From the NCBI RefSeq assembly GCF_965200405.1, contig NZ_OZ241356.1, positions 1,054,001 to 1,118,000 on the forward strand: a stretch of DNA of 64,000 nucleotides. The letters are read 5' to 3'. This document shows, in pieces, positions 18,604 to 27,712 of the stretch. A program made the position numbers and the translations under genes. The notes below the pieces were generated by a model that was not told the origin of the DNA, ran no database searches, and saw nothing but the letters and a program-made list of their open reading frames with translations. The stretch's first letter is position 1; the number at the start of each line of letters is the position of its first letter. The stretch is from Glacieibacterium sp965200405. GTDB lineage: Bacteria; Pseudomonadota; Alphaproteobacteria; Sphingomonadales; Sphingomonadaceae.

Positions 18604-19623
18604 TCAGCTGGTGGGAGCAACCGGCAGCACGGCGGTCGGCGCCTGGCTCAGCGCCGTCTCCTCCAGCGCGCCCAGGCCGCGAATACCGGCCTGGTAGCGT
18701 CGCGCCGACTGGAGCCAGCCGGTGGTGCCGCGATTCGCGTCGGCCGGCAGCTTCTCGACCTGCGCGATGGCGCGCGCGACATCGCCGGCGACCAGCGCCC
18801 GGTCGGCCTCGACGATCGGGTCGTCGTTCGCGCCGGAGCGGCTACGCACCTGGATGATATCGCCGATGCCGGCGGTGAAGCTCTCCCACCAGCTGCGACC
18901 GGCGGCGGTGGCGGCCGGCTTGCCGCGCAGCTGGACTAGGCCCTGCCGCAGCCCGGCGATGGTCACCGGCGCGGCACCGAGCGCGATCACCGCCTCGACC
19001 GAGGGACCGTCGCGCTGCGCGAACAGGGTCCGCAATGGCTGCGTCAGGCCGGGCGACCAGGCACCGCGCTCCAGTCCCCGGCGGGCGGCCAGCACGACCA
19101 GCGCACCCTGCGCCCGGTCGGCATCGGCGCGCGCCGCCTGGAGCGTCAGCACGGTCTGGCCCGCCGTCGCATCGACCCGCCCGGTCAGCGCCGCGACGCT
19201 GCCGGTCAGTGCATCGATCCGCGCCGTGTTGGCGGTGGCGGTGCGGTCGAGGCCGTCGATGCGCGCCTCGGCTGCGGCGACGCGCTCGTTGGCGCCGGTG
19301 GTGGCCGTCGGGGCGAGCAGGCGCTGGACCGGGCGGGCTTCGAGCGCCTGGACGCGGGCTTCGAGCGCCGTGATCTCGGCACGATTGGCGACGACTTCCG
19401 GCGCCGCGGCGGCGATGCCGGTGAAGCCCGGCAACTTGCTGCGGACGCTGCGCTCGAACCACGGGTTGGCGATCAGGCCGAGCGCGAAGGTCAGCAGCAT
19501 CGCGGTCAGGATCCACGGCAGCACGGCGCGGCGCGGCGGCGGCGTCAGGCGGATCGGCTGTCCAGCCAGCCGGGCGCGCAGGCGGTCGGTCGCGTCCTGC
19601 GGCTCGGTTTCGGTCGAATCCAT
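18604..19623 (-). CDS. Mitofilin/Mic60-like inner membrane protein of the hem operon
   Basis: 339 residues. A cytoplasmic N-terminal tail rich in Arg and Pro precedes one membrane helix (about residues 33-53, AVLPWILTAMLLTFALGLIA). A long periplasmic part follows with heptad-like Ala/Arg/Glu repeats (residues about 80-165, coiled coil) and a C-terminal helical domain (IALGAAPVTIAGLRQGLVQLRGKP...WWESF). Alphaproteobacterial Mic60 homologues occupy just this spot downstream of hemD, and the topology matches. Sixteen bases separate it from hemD. Sequence conservation is low, so the assignment rests on topology and synteny. Confidence 0.7.
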   Translation of the reverse strand: MDSTETEPQDATDRLRARLAGQPIRLTPPPRRAVLPWILTAMLLTFALGLIANPWFERSVRSKLPGFTGIAAAAPEVVANRAEITALEARVQALEARPVQRLLAPTATTGANERVAAAEARIDGLDRTATANTARIDALTGSVAALTGRVDATAGQTVLTLQAARADADRAQGALVVLAARRGLERGAWSPGLTQPLRTLFAQRDGPSVEAVIALGAAPVTIAGLRQGLVQLRGKPAATAAGRSWWESFTAGIGDIIQVRSRSGANDDPIVEADRALVAGDVARAIAQVEKLPADANRGTTGWLQSARRYQAGIRGLGALEETALSQAPTAVLPVAPTS

Positions 19624-19639
19624 TTGCGCTCCAGTCGGT

Positions 19640-20293
19640 TCAGCCGGGCTTTTCGCACGTCAGGCCGCTGGCCGCAAAGAGCGCGTCTTCGTCCGGCGTG
19701 AGTGCGACCATGACGTTGCGCCAGCCGGGGCCGAGCGCGGCGGCGACGCCCGGGCTGAGCGCGGCAACGGCAAGGCCAGACCGCGCGGGGCCGGCGACGC
19801 GCGCGAGCTGGGTCGCGGCGCGGGCCGAATAGACCAGCACCAGGTCGGCGGCAGGAAGCGGCGCGTCGACGGGGTCGACGGCATAGAGCTCGCGCACCGT
19901 GATTGTCAGGTCGGGCGGGGCAGCGGCGGTACGATCGCGCCCGGCGAGGTGGAGCAACGACCGGATACCGTCGCCGGCGGCTGCGGCGAAAAGTGCGGCG
20001 GCATCGCCCGGGCCGGTGCGGATGTCGTGGAACCCGGCGGCGCGGGCGGCGGCTGCGGTCGCGTCGCCGACGGCATAGACGGGCAGGTCGCGGTAGGCGC
20101 CGAGGGCCGGGCCACCGTGTTCGAGGGCCTGCGCGCTGGTGAAGGCGATGGCGTCGGGGGCCTCGACCGGCGGAGTCCAGTCGAGCGGGCGGGCGCTCAT
20201 CAGCGGGACGACGAGCGCCTGATGGCCCAGTGCCGCGAGCCGGGCGGCGGTGCGCGAGGCGGCGGGCTCGGGCCGGGTGACCAGGACGCGCAT
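19640..20293 (-). CDS. hemD: Uroporphyrinogen-III synthase
   Basis: Closes and inverts ring D of hydroxymethylbilane to give uroporphyrinogen III. 217 residues, two-lobed alpha/beta fold; the family has little sequence conservation, but VLVTRPEPAASRTAARLAALGH at the start, AIAFTSAQALEH, VYAVGDATAAAARAAGF and LVLVYSARAATQLARV are typical. Follows hemC by 22 bases and precedes the mitofilin-like gene by 16, so the three form one operon. Confidence 0.9.
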   Translation of the reverse strand: MRVLVTRPEPAASRTAARLAALGHQALVVPLMSARPLDWTPPVEAPDAIAFTSAQALEHGGPALGAYRDLPVYAVGDATAAAARAAGFHDIRTGPGDAAALFAAAAGDGIRSLLHLAGRDRTAAAPPDLTITVRELYAVDPVDAPLPAADLVLVYSARAATQLARVAGPARSGLAVAALSPGVAAALGPGWRNVMVALTPDEDALFAASGLTCEKPG

Positions 20294-20315
20294 GGCGGGG
20301 CGAAGCGCCGGGCGC

Positions 20316-21218
20316 TCAGCCGAACTGGGCGCGCAACCGGGGGCTTGCCCGGGCCAGCAGGTCGACCGCTAGGTCCGCCACCGCGGTCGCGGCGAGGCCC
20401 CGCGTCGATTCGACCGAGCCGCGCTGGCGCTCCCTGCCGTCCTCCGCGATGATCTCGCCGGTGAACGTCACGCGTTCGCCCGTCACCCGCGCCAGTGCAG
20501 CGACCGGCGAGTGGCAGTCGGCAACCAGCGCCGCGAGGAAGCCGCGCTCCAGCAGCACCGCCGCATGCGTCTCGGCATGGTCGATCGTCTCGACCAACTC
20601 CGCGGTCGCGACGTCGCCGGCGCGAATCGCGATACCGACCGCGCCCTGCGCCGGGGCGGGCAGCCAGTCCTCGATCTCCAGCGGCACGCCGTCCGACATG
20701 CCGAGCCGCTCCAGCCCCGCCGCCGCCAGCAGCGTCGCATCGAAGTCGCCCGCCGCGATCCGCCCGAGCCGCGTCGCGACGTTGCCGCGTAGCATCTCGA
20801 TGCGCAGGTCGGGACGGATGCTGAGCAACTGCGCCGCCCGCCGTGGGCTGGATGTGCCGACGCGCGCGCCCTCGGGCAAGCTGGCCAACGACGACGCGCC
20901 GATCAGTCGGTCGCGGACATCGGCGCGCGGCAGCATCGCGGCCAGCGCGACATGGCTCGCCAGCGTCGTCTCGACGTCCTTCATCGAGTGCACCGCCAGG
21001 TCGATGCGGCGGTCGGCCAGAGCAGCGTCGAGTTCCTTGGTCCACAGCGCCTTGCCGCCGATCTCGGCGAGCGGGCGGTCCTGGACGCGGTCGCCGGTGG
21101 TCGTCACGACCACCGTCTCGCACGCCGTGCCATGCGCCGCCAACGCCGCGGTCACCATCGCCGCCTGTGCCAAGGCGAGCGGCGAGCCTCGCGTTCCCAG
21201 CCTGAGACTTGCGGTCAT
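20316..21218 (-). CDS. hemC: Hydroxymethylbilane synthase (porphobilinogen deaminase)
   Basis: Polymerises four porphobilinogens to hydroxymethylbilane. 300 residues. Signatures: RLGTRGSPLALAQA at the N terminus, VHSMKDVETTL with the catalytic Asp region, RDRLIGASSL, GTSSPRRAAQL with cofactor-binding Arg residues, and LVADCHSPVAALA containing the Cys that binds the dipyrromethane cofactor. First gene of hemC-hemD-mic60-like. Only 27 bases separate its start from that of the divergent tsaD, so the two promoters must overlap or lie inside the opposite gene. Confidence 0.96.
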   Translation of the reverse strand: MTASLRLGTRGSPLALAQAAMVTAALAAHGTACETVVVTTTGDRVQDRPLAEIGGKALWTKELDAALADRRIDLAVHSMKDVETTLASHVALAAMLPRADVRDRLIGASSLASLPEGARVGTSSPRRAAQLLSIRPDLRIEMLRGNVATRLGRIAAGDFDATLLAAAGLERLGMSDGVPLEIEDWLPAPAQGAVGIAIRAGDVATAELVETIDHAETHAAVLLERGFLAALVADCHSPVAALARVTGERVTFTGEIIAEDGRERQRGSVESTRGLAATAVADLAVDLLARASPRLRAQFG

Positions 21219-21245
21219 GCGGCCAGCTTGTGCTAGGGCGTCGTC

Positions 21246-22289
21246 ATGTCCGCAAGCCCCCTCGTCCTAGGTATCGAATCGAGTTGCGACGAGACCGCCG
21301 TGGCGCTGGTCCGCGGCGACCGCACCATCGTCGCCCAGGCCGTTGCCAGCCAGGACGAGATGCACCGCCCGTTCGGCGGCGTCGTCCCCGAGATCGCGGC
21401 GCGCGAGCATGTCGAGAAACTGACGCCGATGGTGGCGCGCGTGCTGGCCGAGGGCGGCGTCACGCTGGCGCAGGTCGACGCCATCGCCGCGACCGCCGGG
21501 CCGGGGCTGATCGGCGGCGTCATGGTCGGGCTGGTCACCGCCAAGGCGCTGGCTTTCGCGGGGCGCAAGCCGCTGATCGCGGTCAACCACCTGGAGGGCC
21601 ATGCGCTGAGCCCCCGCCTGATCGCGCCGGACCTGCAATTTCCGTATTTGCTGCTGCTGGTTTCGGGCGGCCATTGCCAGCTGCTCGCGGTCGAGGGGGT
21701 CGGGCGCTATCGGCGGCTGGCGACGACCATCGACGATGCGGTCGGCGAGGCGTTCGACAAGGTCGCCAAGATCCTGGGGCTCGGCTTTCCCGGCGGCCCG
21801 GCGGTCGAGCGGGCGGCGCGCAATGGCGATCCGCGCGCCGTACCGCTGCCGCGCCCGCTGGTCGGCACGGCGGAACCGCATTTCTCCTTCGCCGGGCTGA
21901 AAAGCGCCGTGCTGCGGGCGCGCGCGACGGGCAATTTCAGCACCGACGACCTCGCCGCGTCGTTCCAGCAGGCGGCGACCGACTGCCTGATCGACCGGAC
22001 GCGCCGCGCCATCGACATCATGCCCGAGGCGACGGCGCTGGTGGTGGCGGGCGGTGTCGCCTCCAATGCCGCGATCCGCGCCGCGCTGGCCGAGCTGACC
22101 GCCCGGCGCGACCTGCCGTTCGTTGCGCCGCCGCCTTGGCTGTGCACCGACAATGCCGCTATGATCGCCTGGGCGGGGGCGGAGCGACTGGCGCTCGGCA
22201 TGGTCGATGGGTTGGAGGTCGCCGCGCGCCCGCGCTGGCCGCTCGACCCGGGAGCCGAGACGGTTCGCGGCGCAGGGGTGAAGGCATGA
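21246..22289 (+). CDS. tsaD: tRNA N6-adenosine threonylcarbamoyltransferase
   Basis: Transfers the threonylcarbamoyl group to A37 of ANN-reading tRNAs, together with TsaB and TsaE. 347 residues, ASKHA fold. Marks: VLGIESSCDETAVALV, the metal-binding HLEGHALSP motif, LLLVSGGHCQLL, DDAVGEAFDKVAKILGLGFPGGPAVE, and GGVASNAAIRAAL. Its stop overlaps the gpsA start by four bases (ATGA). Confidence 0.96.
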   Translation: MSASPLVLGIESSCDETAVALVRGDRTIVAQAVASQDEMHRPFGGVVPEIAAREHVEKLTPMVARVLAEGGVTLAQVDAIAATAGPGLIGGVMVGLVTAKALAFAGRKPLIAVNHLEGHALSPRLIAPDLQFPYLLLLVSGGHCQLLAVEGVGRYRRLATTIDDAVGEAFDKVAKILGLGFPGGPAVERAARNGDPRAVPLPRPLVGTAEPHFSFAGLKSAVLRARATGNFSTDDLAASFQQAATDCLIDRTRRAIDIMPEATALVVAGGVASNAAIRAALAELTARRDLPFVAPPPWLCTDNAAMIAWAGAERLALGMVDGLEVAARPRWPLDPGAETVRGAGVKA

Positions 22290-23260
22290 GCATCGGGATC
22301 GTCGGCGGCGGCGCCTGGGGTACGGCGCTGGCCTGCCTGATGGCGGGCAAGGGCGTCGACGTGCGGCTATGGGCGCGCGAGCTGGCGGTGGTCGAGAGCA
22401 TCGCGGCGGGCAAGGACAACCCGCGCTTCCTGCCCGGCGTGTCGCTGCCGATGGGCATCACCGCGACCAACGACCTGCGCAAGCTGTCGCCGTGCGGCAT
22501 CTGGCTGGTCGTCGTGCCGGCCCAGCATCTGCGCGCGACGCTGGAGGCTGCCCGCCCCGAATCGCGGACGCTGGTGCTGTGCGCCAAGGGGATCGAGGCC
22601 GGCACCCACCAGTTGCTGGCCGAAGTCGCCGCCGAGGTCGTGCCACAGGCGGAGCTCGCGGTGCTGTCGGGCCCGACCTTTGCCGCCGAGGTCGCATCGG
22701 GCAAGCCGACCGCGGTGACGCTGGCCTGCGCCGATGCGCGGCTGGGGGCGTCGCTGGTCGACCTGCTCAAGACGCCGACGTTCCGGCCCTATCTGACCGA
22801 CGATGTCGTCGGGGCGGAGATCGGCGGCGCGGTCAAGAACGTGCTGGCGATCGCGTGCGGCGTGGTGATCGGGCGCGGCCTCGGCGAAAATGCCCGGGCG
22901 GCGCTGCTCAGTCGCGGCTATGCCGAGATGCTGCGCTTCGCCGTGGCGCGCGGGGCGCGGGCGGAGACGCTGGCGGGCCTGTCCGGGCTGGGCGACCTGG
23001 TGCTGACCTGCGGCTCGGCACAGTCGCGCAACATGAGCCTCGGCATCGCCATCGGCGAGGGGCGGCCGGCGGCGGAACTGCTCGGCTCGCGGGTGACGGT
23101 CGCCGAGGGTGCCGCGACCGCGCCGGTACTGGTCGAGGCGGCGAAGGCGGCGGGCGTCGAGATGCCGATCGCCGAGGCAGTCGCGGCGCTGCTGGCAGGC
23201 GCAAGCGTCGGCCCGGTGATCGACGCGCTGCTCAGCCGACCGCTGCGCTCCGAGGGCTAG
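22286..23260 (+). CDS. gpsA: Glycerol-3-phosphate dehydrogenase [NAD(P)+]
   Basis: Reduces dihydroxyacetone phosphate to sn-glycerol 3-phosphate for phospholipid synthesis. 324 residues. GIVGGGAWGTALA is the dinucleotide-binding loop; VLCAKGIE, LSGPTFAAEVASGKPTAV, the catalytic Lys in GGAVKNVLAIACG, and GLSGLGDLVLTCGSAQSRN are family motifs. Coupled to tsaD by ATGA. A long inverted repeat begins nine bases after the stop. Confidence 0.95.
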   Translation: MSIGIVGGGAWGTALACLMAGKGVDVRLWARELAVVESIAAGKDNPRFLPGVSLPMGITATNDLRKLSPCGIWLVVVPAQHLRATLEAARPESRTLVLCAKGIEAGTHQLLAEVAAEVVPQAELAVLSGPTFAAEVASGKPTAVTLACADARLGASLVDLLKTPTFRPYLTDDVVGAEIGGAVKNVLAIACGVVIGRGLGENARAALLSRGYAEMLRFAVARGARAETLAGLSGLGDLVLTCGSAQSRNMSLGIAIGEGRPAAELLGSRVTVAEGAATAPVLVEAAKAAGVEMPIAEAVAALLAGASVGPVIDALLSRPLRSEG

Positions 23261-23269
23261 GGCTTCTTC

Positions 23270-23380
23270 CTGCTCCCCTCCTGGAACGGGAGGGGCTGGG
23301 GGTGGGTCTTACACAAGGTCGGCGGCCCGAGTTTATGCCAAGTCCCACCCCCGTCCCCTCCCGTTCCGGGAGGGGGGCAG
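23270..23380. repeat. Long C/G-rich intergenic inverted repeat
   Basis: Two 41-base arms (23270-23310 and 23340-23380) are inverted copies differing at only a few positions; the loop is 29 bases. Arms are built from CCCCTCC/GGGAGGGG/GGGGGTGGG blocks, resembling the element at 10105-10239. It follows gpsA. Together with the regulatory region up to 23589 it fills the 329-base gap between gpsA and the TonB receptor gene. Confidence 0.85.
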
Positions 23381-23491
23381 TAAGCTCGGCAGTCTTCGGG
23401 CCGCTGCCAAAGTCGGCATTTCGACGAGTCATCAGACCACAGCCTACCTGGCGACCGCCTTTGGCATGTCGCGCGTCCATCCCCGCGATTG

Positions 23492-23548
23492 TTGCAAATG
23501 CGTCTCACCCTCGCATAATGTTGCTGCAGTAGTTGCAAGTCGCTCTCA
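23492..23548 (+). promoter_or_regulatory. Two direct repeats, putative Fur-type iron boxes
   Basis: GTTGCAA-N5-TCTCA occurs at 23492-23508 and again at 23532-23548, 13 of 17 positions identical, starts exactly 40 bases apart (about four helical turns). They lie 40-100 bases upstream of the siderophore receptor start. The TGCAA...TCTCA pattern resembles Fur-family sites found before TonB receptors in alphaproteobacteria. Iron-dependent repression is inferred. Confidence 0.5.
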
Positions 23549-23589
23549 ATAGCGATAGATCGCCGGCCGTTATCAGTCGGGAATCGCAA

Positions 23590-25746
23590 ATGAAGTCTTC
23601 CACCAGCCTGTTATGCATCGCCGTGTCGATGCTGTCGGTGTCCGCGGCGCGGGCCGACGACGTCGTCGACGACACCATCATCGTCACCGGCAGCCGTCCG
23701 GCGACCGAGGCGATCGGCGGCACCAAGACCGCGACTTCGTTGCTGGAGACGCCGCAGTCGATCTCGGTGATCTCGCGCGACGACCTCGATGTGCGCGGTA
23801 TCGCCAACCTCAACCAGGCATTGCGCTACACCGCCGGCATCACGCCCGAGACTCGCGGCTCCTCCGCCGAGGTCTATGACCAGTTCAAGCTGCGCGGCTT
23901 CGATGCACCGCAGTATCTCGACGGCCTCAAGATCTTCACCTCGCCGACCGGCTATGCCTCGACGCAGGTCGACGTCTCGCGCCTCGACCGCGTCGAGGTC
24001 GTCAAGGGCCCGGCGTCGGTGCTGTACGGCGCCTCCAGCCCCGGCGGCCTGATCGCCCTGTCGAGTAAGCTGCCCGGACCCAAGGAGGCGTACGGCAGCG
24101 TCGAGGCGACCTATGGCACCTTCAACCTGTTCCGCCTCGACGGCGACATCGGCGGCAGTCTCAATCCCGACGGCAGCATACGCTTCCGCGTCTCGGGCAG
24201 CGTCAACGGCGCCGACACCCAGCAGAGCTTCGGCGAGCGCCGCCGCTACACGATCAGCCCGGCGATCACCTTCGGCGCCGGCACCCCGACCACCGTCACC
24301 CTGATCGGCAATTATTCGCACGATCCCAAGAACGGCAATTACAGCGCGGTGCCGCTGTCCGGTTCGCTGGAGGCCAATCCGAACGGCCGGATCAGCCAGA
24401 AATTCGCCGATGGCGAGCCCGACCTGACGATCTTCAAGCGCAACCAGGGCTCGCTGACCTATCTGGCGACGCACGACTTCGGCAACGACTGGGTGCTGCG
24501 CGCCAACGGCCGCTACCAGGAGATCAGCGCGCTGTTCCAGGGTCGCTACATCACCGGTGCGCGGGCCGATGCGAGCCAGGCGCTGTTCGCGCGCGGCGGC
24601 CTCAACGCCAAGGAGCGGCTGAAGAACTGGACCTTCGACAACCAGCTCGTCGGCAAGGTCGTCACCGGCCCGATCACCCACAATCTGCTGTTCGGCGTCG
24701 ATCACCAGAACGCGCACTCGACCGAAGACGTCGGCTTCGAGTTCCTCGGCCTGACGCCGCCGATCAACGCCTATAACCCGGTCTATGGCGTGCCTTATCC
24801 GCTGCCGGCGCGCGACACCTTCTACGATGTCCACCAGACCCAGACCGGCGTCTACGGCCAGGACCAGATGGCGGTCGGCAATTTCCGCCTGACGCTGAGC
24901 GGCCGCTACGACTGGGCCAAGGGCCGGCAGGAGATCACCTCCGCCTTCCCGTCCGATGCGACCAAGAAGGACGGCAAGTTCACCTATCGTGTCGGCGGCC
25001 TGTACCTGACCGACTTCGGCCTGGCGCCGTACGTCAGCTATTCGACGTCGTTCGAGCCGCAGGCGTCGGCGGTGGCGCGGTCCGACGGCAGCATCGGCCT
25101 CGCCGATCCGTCGCTCGGCAAGCAGATCGAGGGCGGCCTGAAGTACCAGCCCAAGGGCACGCCGATCCTGCTGACCGCGGCGTATTTCAAGATCGACCAG
25201 ACCAACGTCGTGGTCAGCAACCCGCTGACCTTCGCCGCGACGCAGAGTGGCAAGGTTCGGTCGGAGGGCTTCGAACTCGAGGCCAAGGTGCCGCTGTTCA
25301 AGGGCCTCAACGCCAGCGCGAACTACAGCCGCCAGAAGATCCGCGACCGCAAGGACGACAACCCGTTCGCGCTCGGCAAGCCGCTCATCGGTTCCGCCAG
25401 GGAGAACGGCGGCATCTTCCTCGACTATACGACGCAGGCCGGCGCGCTGCAGGGCTTCGGCATCGGCGGCGGCGTGCGCTATGTCGGCCGCGGCTATGGC
25501 GGCTATGTGCTCAACGCCACCGGGGTCGACCGCTACATCAACACGCCGTCGTACACGCTGGTCGACGCGGTGGTCAGCTATGACCTGGGCCGGGTCAGCG
25601 AGCGCATGCAGGGCGTCAAGCTGGCGATCAACGCCGCCAACCTGTTCGACCGCCGGCACATCACCAGCTGCTACGTCAACGGCGTCGAATGGTGCTGGTA
25701 CGGCCAGCGCCGCACCGTCCAGGGCACTATCGGCTATCGCTGGTAG
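23590..25746 (+). CDS. TonB-dependent siderophore receptor
   Basis: 718-residue outer-membrane receptor for ferric siderophores. Signal peptide about residues 1-21 (CIAVSMLSVSAARA); TonB box region DDTIIVTGSRP; plug domain with TPQSISVISRDDLDVRG and LNQALRYTAGI; VEVVKGPASVLYGASSPGGLI; 22-strand barrel ending in YGQRRTVQGTIGYRW with terminal aromatic residue. The ATG at 23590 begins the signal peptide; upstream codons in frame are rejected. First gene of an iron-uptake operon with three membrane proteins behind it and Fur-like repeats before it. The siderophore cannot be named from sequence. Confidence 0.94.
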   Translation: MKSSTSLLCIAVSMLSVSAARADDVVDDTIIVTGSRPATEAIGGTKTATSLLETPQSISVISRDDLDVRGIANLNQALRYTAGITPETRGSSAEVYDQFKLRGFDAPQYLDGLKIFTSPTGYASTQVDVSRLDRVEVVKGPASVLYGASSPGGLIALSSKLPGPKEAYGSVEATYGTFNLFRLDGDIGGSLNPDGSIRFRVSGSVNGADTQQSFGERRRYTISPAITFGAGTPTTVTLIGNYSHDPKNGNYSAVPLSGSLEANPNGRISQKFADGEPDLTIFKRNQGSLTYLATHDFGNDWVLRANGRYQEISALFQGRYITGARADASQALFARGGLNAKERLKNWTFDNQLVGKVVTGPITHNLLFGVDHQNAHSTEDVGFEFLGLTPPINAYNPVYGVPYPLPARDTFYDVHQTQTGVYGQDQMAVGNFRLTLSGRYDWAKGRQEITSAFPSDATKKDGKFTYRVGGLYLTDFGLAPYVSYSTSFEPQASAVARSDGSIGLADPSLGKQIEGGLKYQPKGTPILLTAAYFKIDQTNVVVSNPLTFAATQSGKVRSEGFELEAKVPLFKGLNASANYSRQKIRDRKDDNPFALGKPLIGSARENGGIFLDYTTQAGALQGFGIGGGVRYVGRGYGGYVLNATGVDRYINTPSYTLVDAVVSYDLGRVSERMQGVKLAINAANLFDRRHITSCYVNGVEWCWYGQRRTVQGTIGYRW

Positions 25747-25835
25747 GGCCGTTGAATGCGATTGCCTCGCAGTTGCGCGCAGTTTAGTTTGCTCGGCATG
25801 AGAAACTGCGTCTCGATAGCGTCGCGGGTGGCGGG

Positions 25836-26132
25836 GTGATCCGCCGCCTGCCCGGTGCGCGGGTCTGGCTGGCCGGGCCGGTCAGCGTGGTCGTCGGGCT
25901 GCTGGTCATGCTCGGCATGCCGCTGTGGCTGCCGGCGGGGGCGGCGGGGATCGACAATTTGGTGCTGCCGCTGCTGCTGTTCCCGCTGGTCTGGTCGGTG
26001 CTTTTCTTCCACGCCTGCCTCGACAGCGACCTGCGCCGCGTCGCCGTCGTCGCGCTGGCGCTGGCGACGCTGCACGGCGGGCTGATCGCCTGGCACTTCC
26101 TGTCGCCGCCGGCGAAAGTAGCGGTCCGATGA
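25836..26132 (+). CDS. Small membrane protein, DUF3649-like
   Basis: 98 residues, about three hydrophobic helices (WLAGPVSVVVGLLVMLGMPLW, LVLPLLLFPLVWSVLFF, VVALALATLHGGLIAW). GTG start after GGGTGGCGGG. Position between a TonB receptor and a PepSY protein is where DUF3649 proteins lie in other iron-uptake operons, and size and hydropathy agree; sequence similarity is weak by eye. Its stop overlaps the next ATG by three bases in ATGA. Confidence 0.65.
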   Translation: MIRRLPGARVWLAGPVSVVVGLLVMLGMPLWLPAGAAGIDNLVLPLLLFPLVWSVLFFHACLDSDLRRVAVVALALATLHGGLIAWHFLSPPAKVAVR

Positions 26133-27712
26133 TCGCCCTGCCGAAGCGCGAGACCAAGCGGCTGGTGGCGATCCACGGCTGGTCGGGGATCGTCCTCGGG
26201 CTGCTGCTGTATGCCGTGGTGCTGACCGGCACCGTCGCGGTGTTCGCCTCGGAGATCGGGCAATGGTCGTCGGGCACCACCGAGACACGCTCGCCGCTGA
26301 CCGGCCCGGTCGACGCCACCCTGCGCAAGCTGATCGCCGCGACCCCGGCGCAATACCGCGAGGAAGCCTCGCTCTACGCCACCGAGACCAACCAGCTCGC
26401 GGTCTTCCTCCACGGCCATGTCAAGAATGCCAAGGGTGCCGCGATCGACCGCGGCGTGCTGTGGCAGGCGGACCGCAGCGGCCGTGTGCTGTCGCGCCAC
26501 GAAGGCGACGGCGAGGATGTCTTCGGCCCCGACAACGACAGCGCGTTGGCGCACTTCCTCGTCGATCTGCACGTCCGCCTGCACCTGCCTAATCCCTGGG
26601 GGCTGCTTCTGACCGGCGTGCTGGGCATGGCGATGCTGGTCGCGGCGATCTCGGGCGTGCTGATCCACCGCCATCTGTTCAAGGACATCTTCACCCTGCG
26701 CCGCCGCGCCGCGCCGGGGACGGTGGCGCGCGATCGCCACAATGTCGCGGGGACGTGGAGCCTGCCGTTCGCCTTCGTGCTGGCGTTCACCGGCAGCTTC
26801 TTCAGCTTTGCCGGATCGTTCGGCCTGCCGGCGCTGGCGATGGTGGCGTTCGGCGGCAACCAGCAGGTGATGTCGGAGGTGCTGTTCGGCGTCGCCCCCG
26901 CCGCCGACGCGCGGCCGGTCGGCGCGGCCAACCTCGACCGCATCATCGCCGATGCGACGCGACGCACGGCGGTGGCGCCCAACTTCATCTCGATGACGCG
27001 GGTCGGGCGCGCCGATGCGTCGATGACGCTGTATCACGCGCCGCGCGAGGGCCGGCTGGCGACCACCGCGCTGATCTATTCCGGCGCGACCGGCGCCTTC
27101 CAGGGCGAGAAGCCGGTGCTCGGCACCAAGCCGTCGTTCGGCGGCAAGCTCTATGATCTGATGGCGCCGCTGCACTTCGGCAATTTCGCGGGCGCGCTGT
27201 CGAAGGCGGTGTGGTTCGGGCTGGGCTTCGCCACCTGCTACGTCGTGTTCACCGGCATGCAGCTGTGGTTGCGGAGGCGCGAGGCGAATGCGCCGAAGCT
27301 CGAGCGGCTCGACCGGCTGGTCACCGTGATCGGCTTCGGTCTGCCCTTCGCCCTGTCCGCGTCGGCGCTGGGCTATCTTCTCGCATCACCATCGGACGGC
27401 GCGGTTTACTGGACCCCGGCGTCGTTCATCATCGCATCGATGCTGGCGATCGGCGGCGCGATGCTGGTCGATGCGGCGCGGCTCGGCTGGTGGCTGAGGC
27501 TCGGAACGGGCGTGCTGCTGGTCGGCCTGCCGGTCATCCGCCTGACCCTCGGCGGTCCGGGCTGGGATGATGCGCTGGCGGCGGGGCAGCCTTTGCTGAT
27601 CGCAGTCGACATCGGCCTCGCATTGGCCGGCGGGGCGTTCCTGAGGTCGCTGCGGAACGGCTCGATGGCCCCGGTTCGCAGCCGCGACGCTTCGCTGGTC
27701 CCTGCGGAATGA
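26129..27712 (+). CDS. PepSY-associated transmembrane protein, ferric-reductase-like
   Basis: 527 residues. N-terminal KRLVAIHGWSGIVLGLLLYAVVLTGTVAVF helix, a periplasmic PepSY-type segment (ATPAQYREEASLYATE...FLHGH), then HFLVDLHVRLHLPNPWGLLLTGVLGM and RDRHNVAGTWSLPFAFVLAFTG with paired His residues that could coordinate haem across helices, and three or four further helices at the C-terminal end. Such proteins accompany siderophore receptors and are thought to reduce iron in the periplasm or release it from siderophores. Coupled by overlaps to both flanking small membrane proteins. Confidence 0.85.
   Translation: MIALPKRETKRLVAIHGWSGIVLGLLLYAVVLTGTVAVFASEIGQWSSGTTETRSPLTGPVDATLRKLIAATPAQYREEASLYATETNQLAVFLHGHVKNAKGAAIDRGVLWQADRSGRVLSRHEGDGEDVFGPDNDSALAHFLVDLHVRLHLPNPWGLLLTGVLGMAMLVAAISGVLIHRHLFKDIFTLRRRAAPGTVARDRHNVAGTWSLPFAFVLAFTGSFFSFAGSFGLPALAMVAFGGNQQVMSEVLFGVAPAADARPVGAANLDRIIADATRRTAVAPNFISMTRVGRADASMTLYHAPREGRLATTALIYSGATGAFQGEKPVLGTKPSFGGKLYDLMAPLHFGNFAGALSKAVWFGLGFATCYVVFTGMQLWLRRREANAPKLERLDRLVTVIGFGLPFALSASALGYLLASPSDGAVYWTPASFIIASMLAIGGAMLVDAARLGWWLRLGTGVLLVGLPVIRLTLGGPGWDDALAAGQPLLIAVDIGLALAGGAFLRSLRNGSMAPVRSRDASLVPAE

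Noticed and set aside
23611..25659. 682-codon ORF opposite the TonB receptor
   Set aside because: Val/Ala/Asp/Arg-rich shadow; no start site or domain, while the receptor is complete on the plus strand.
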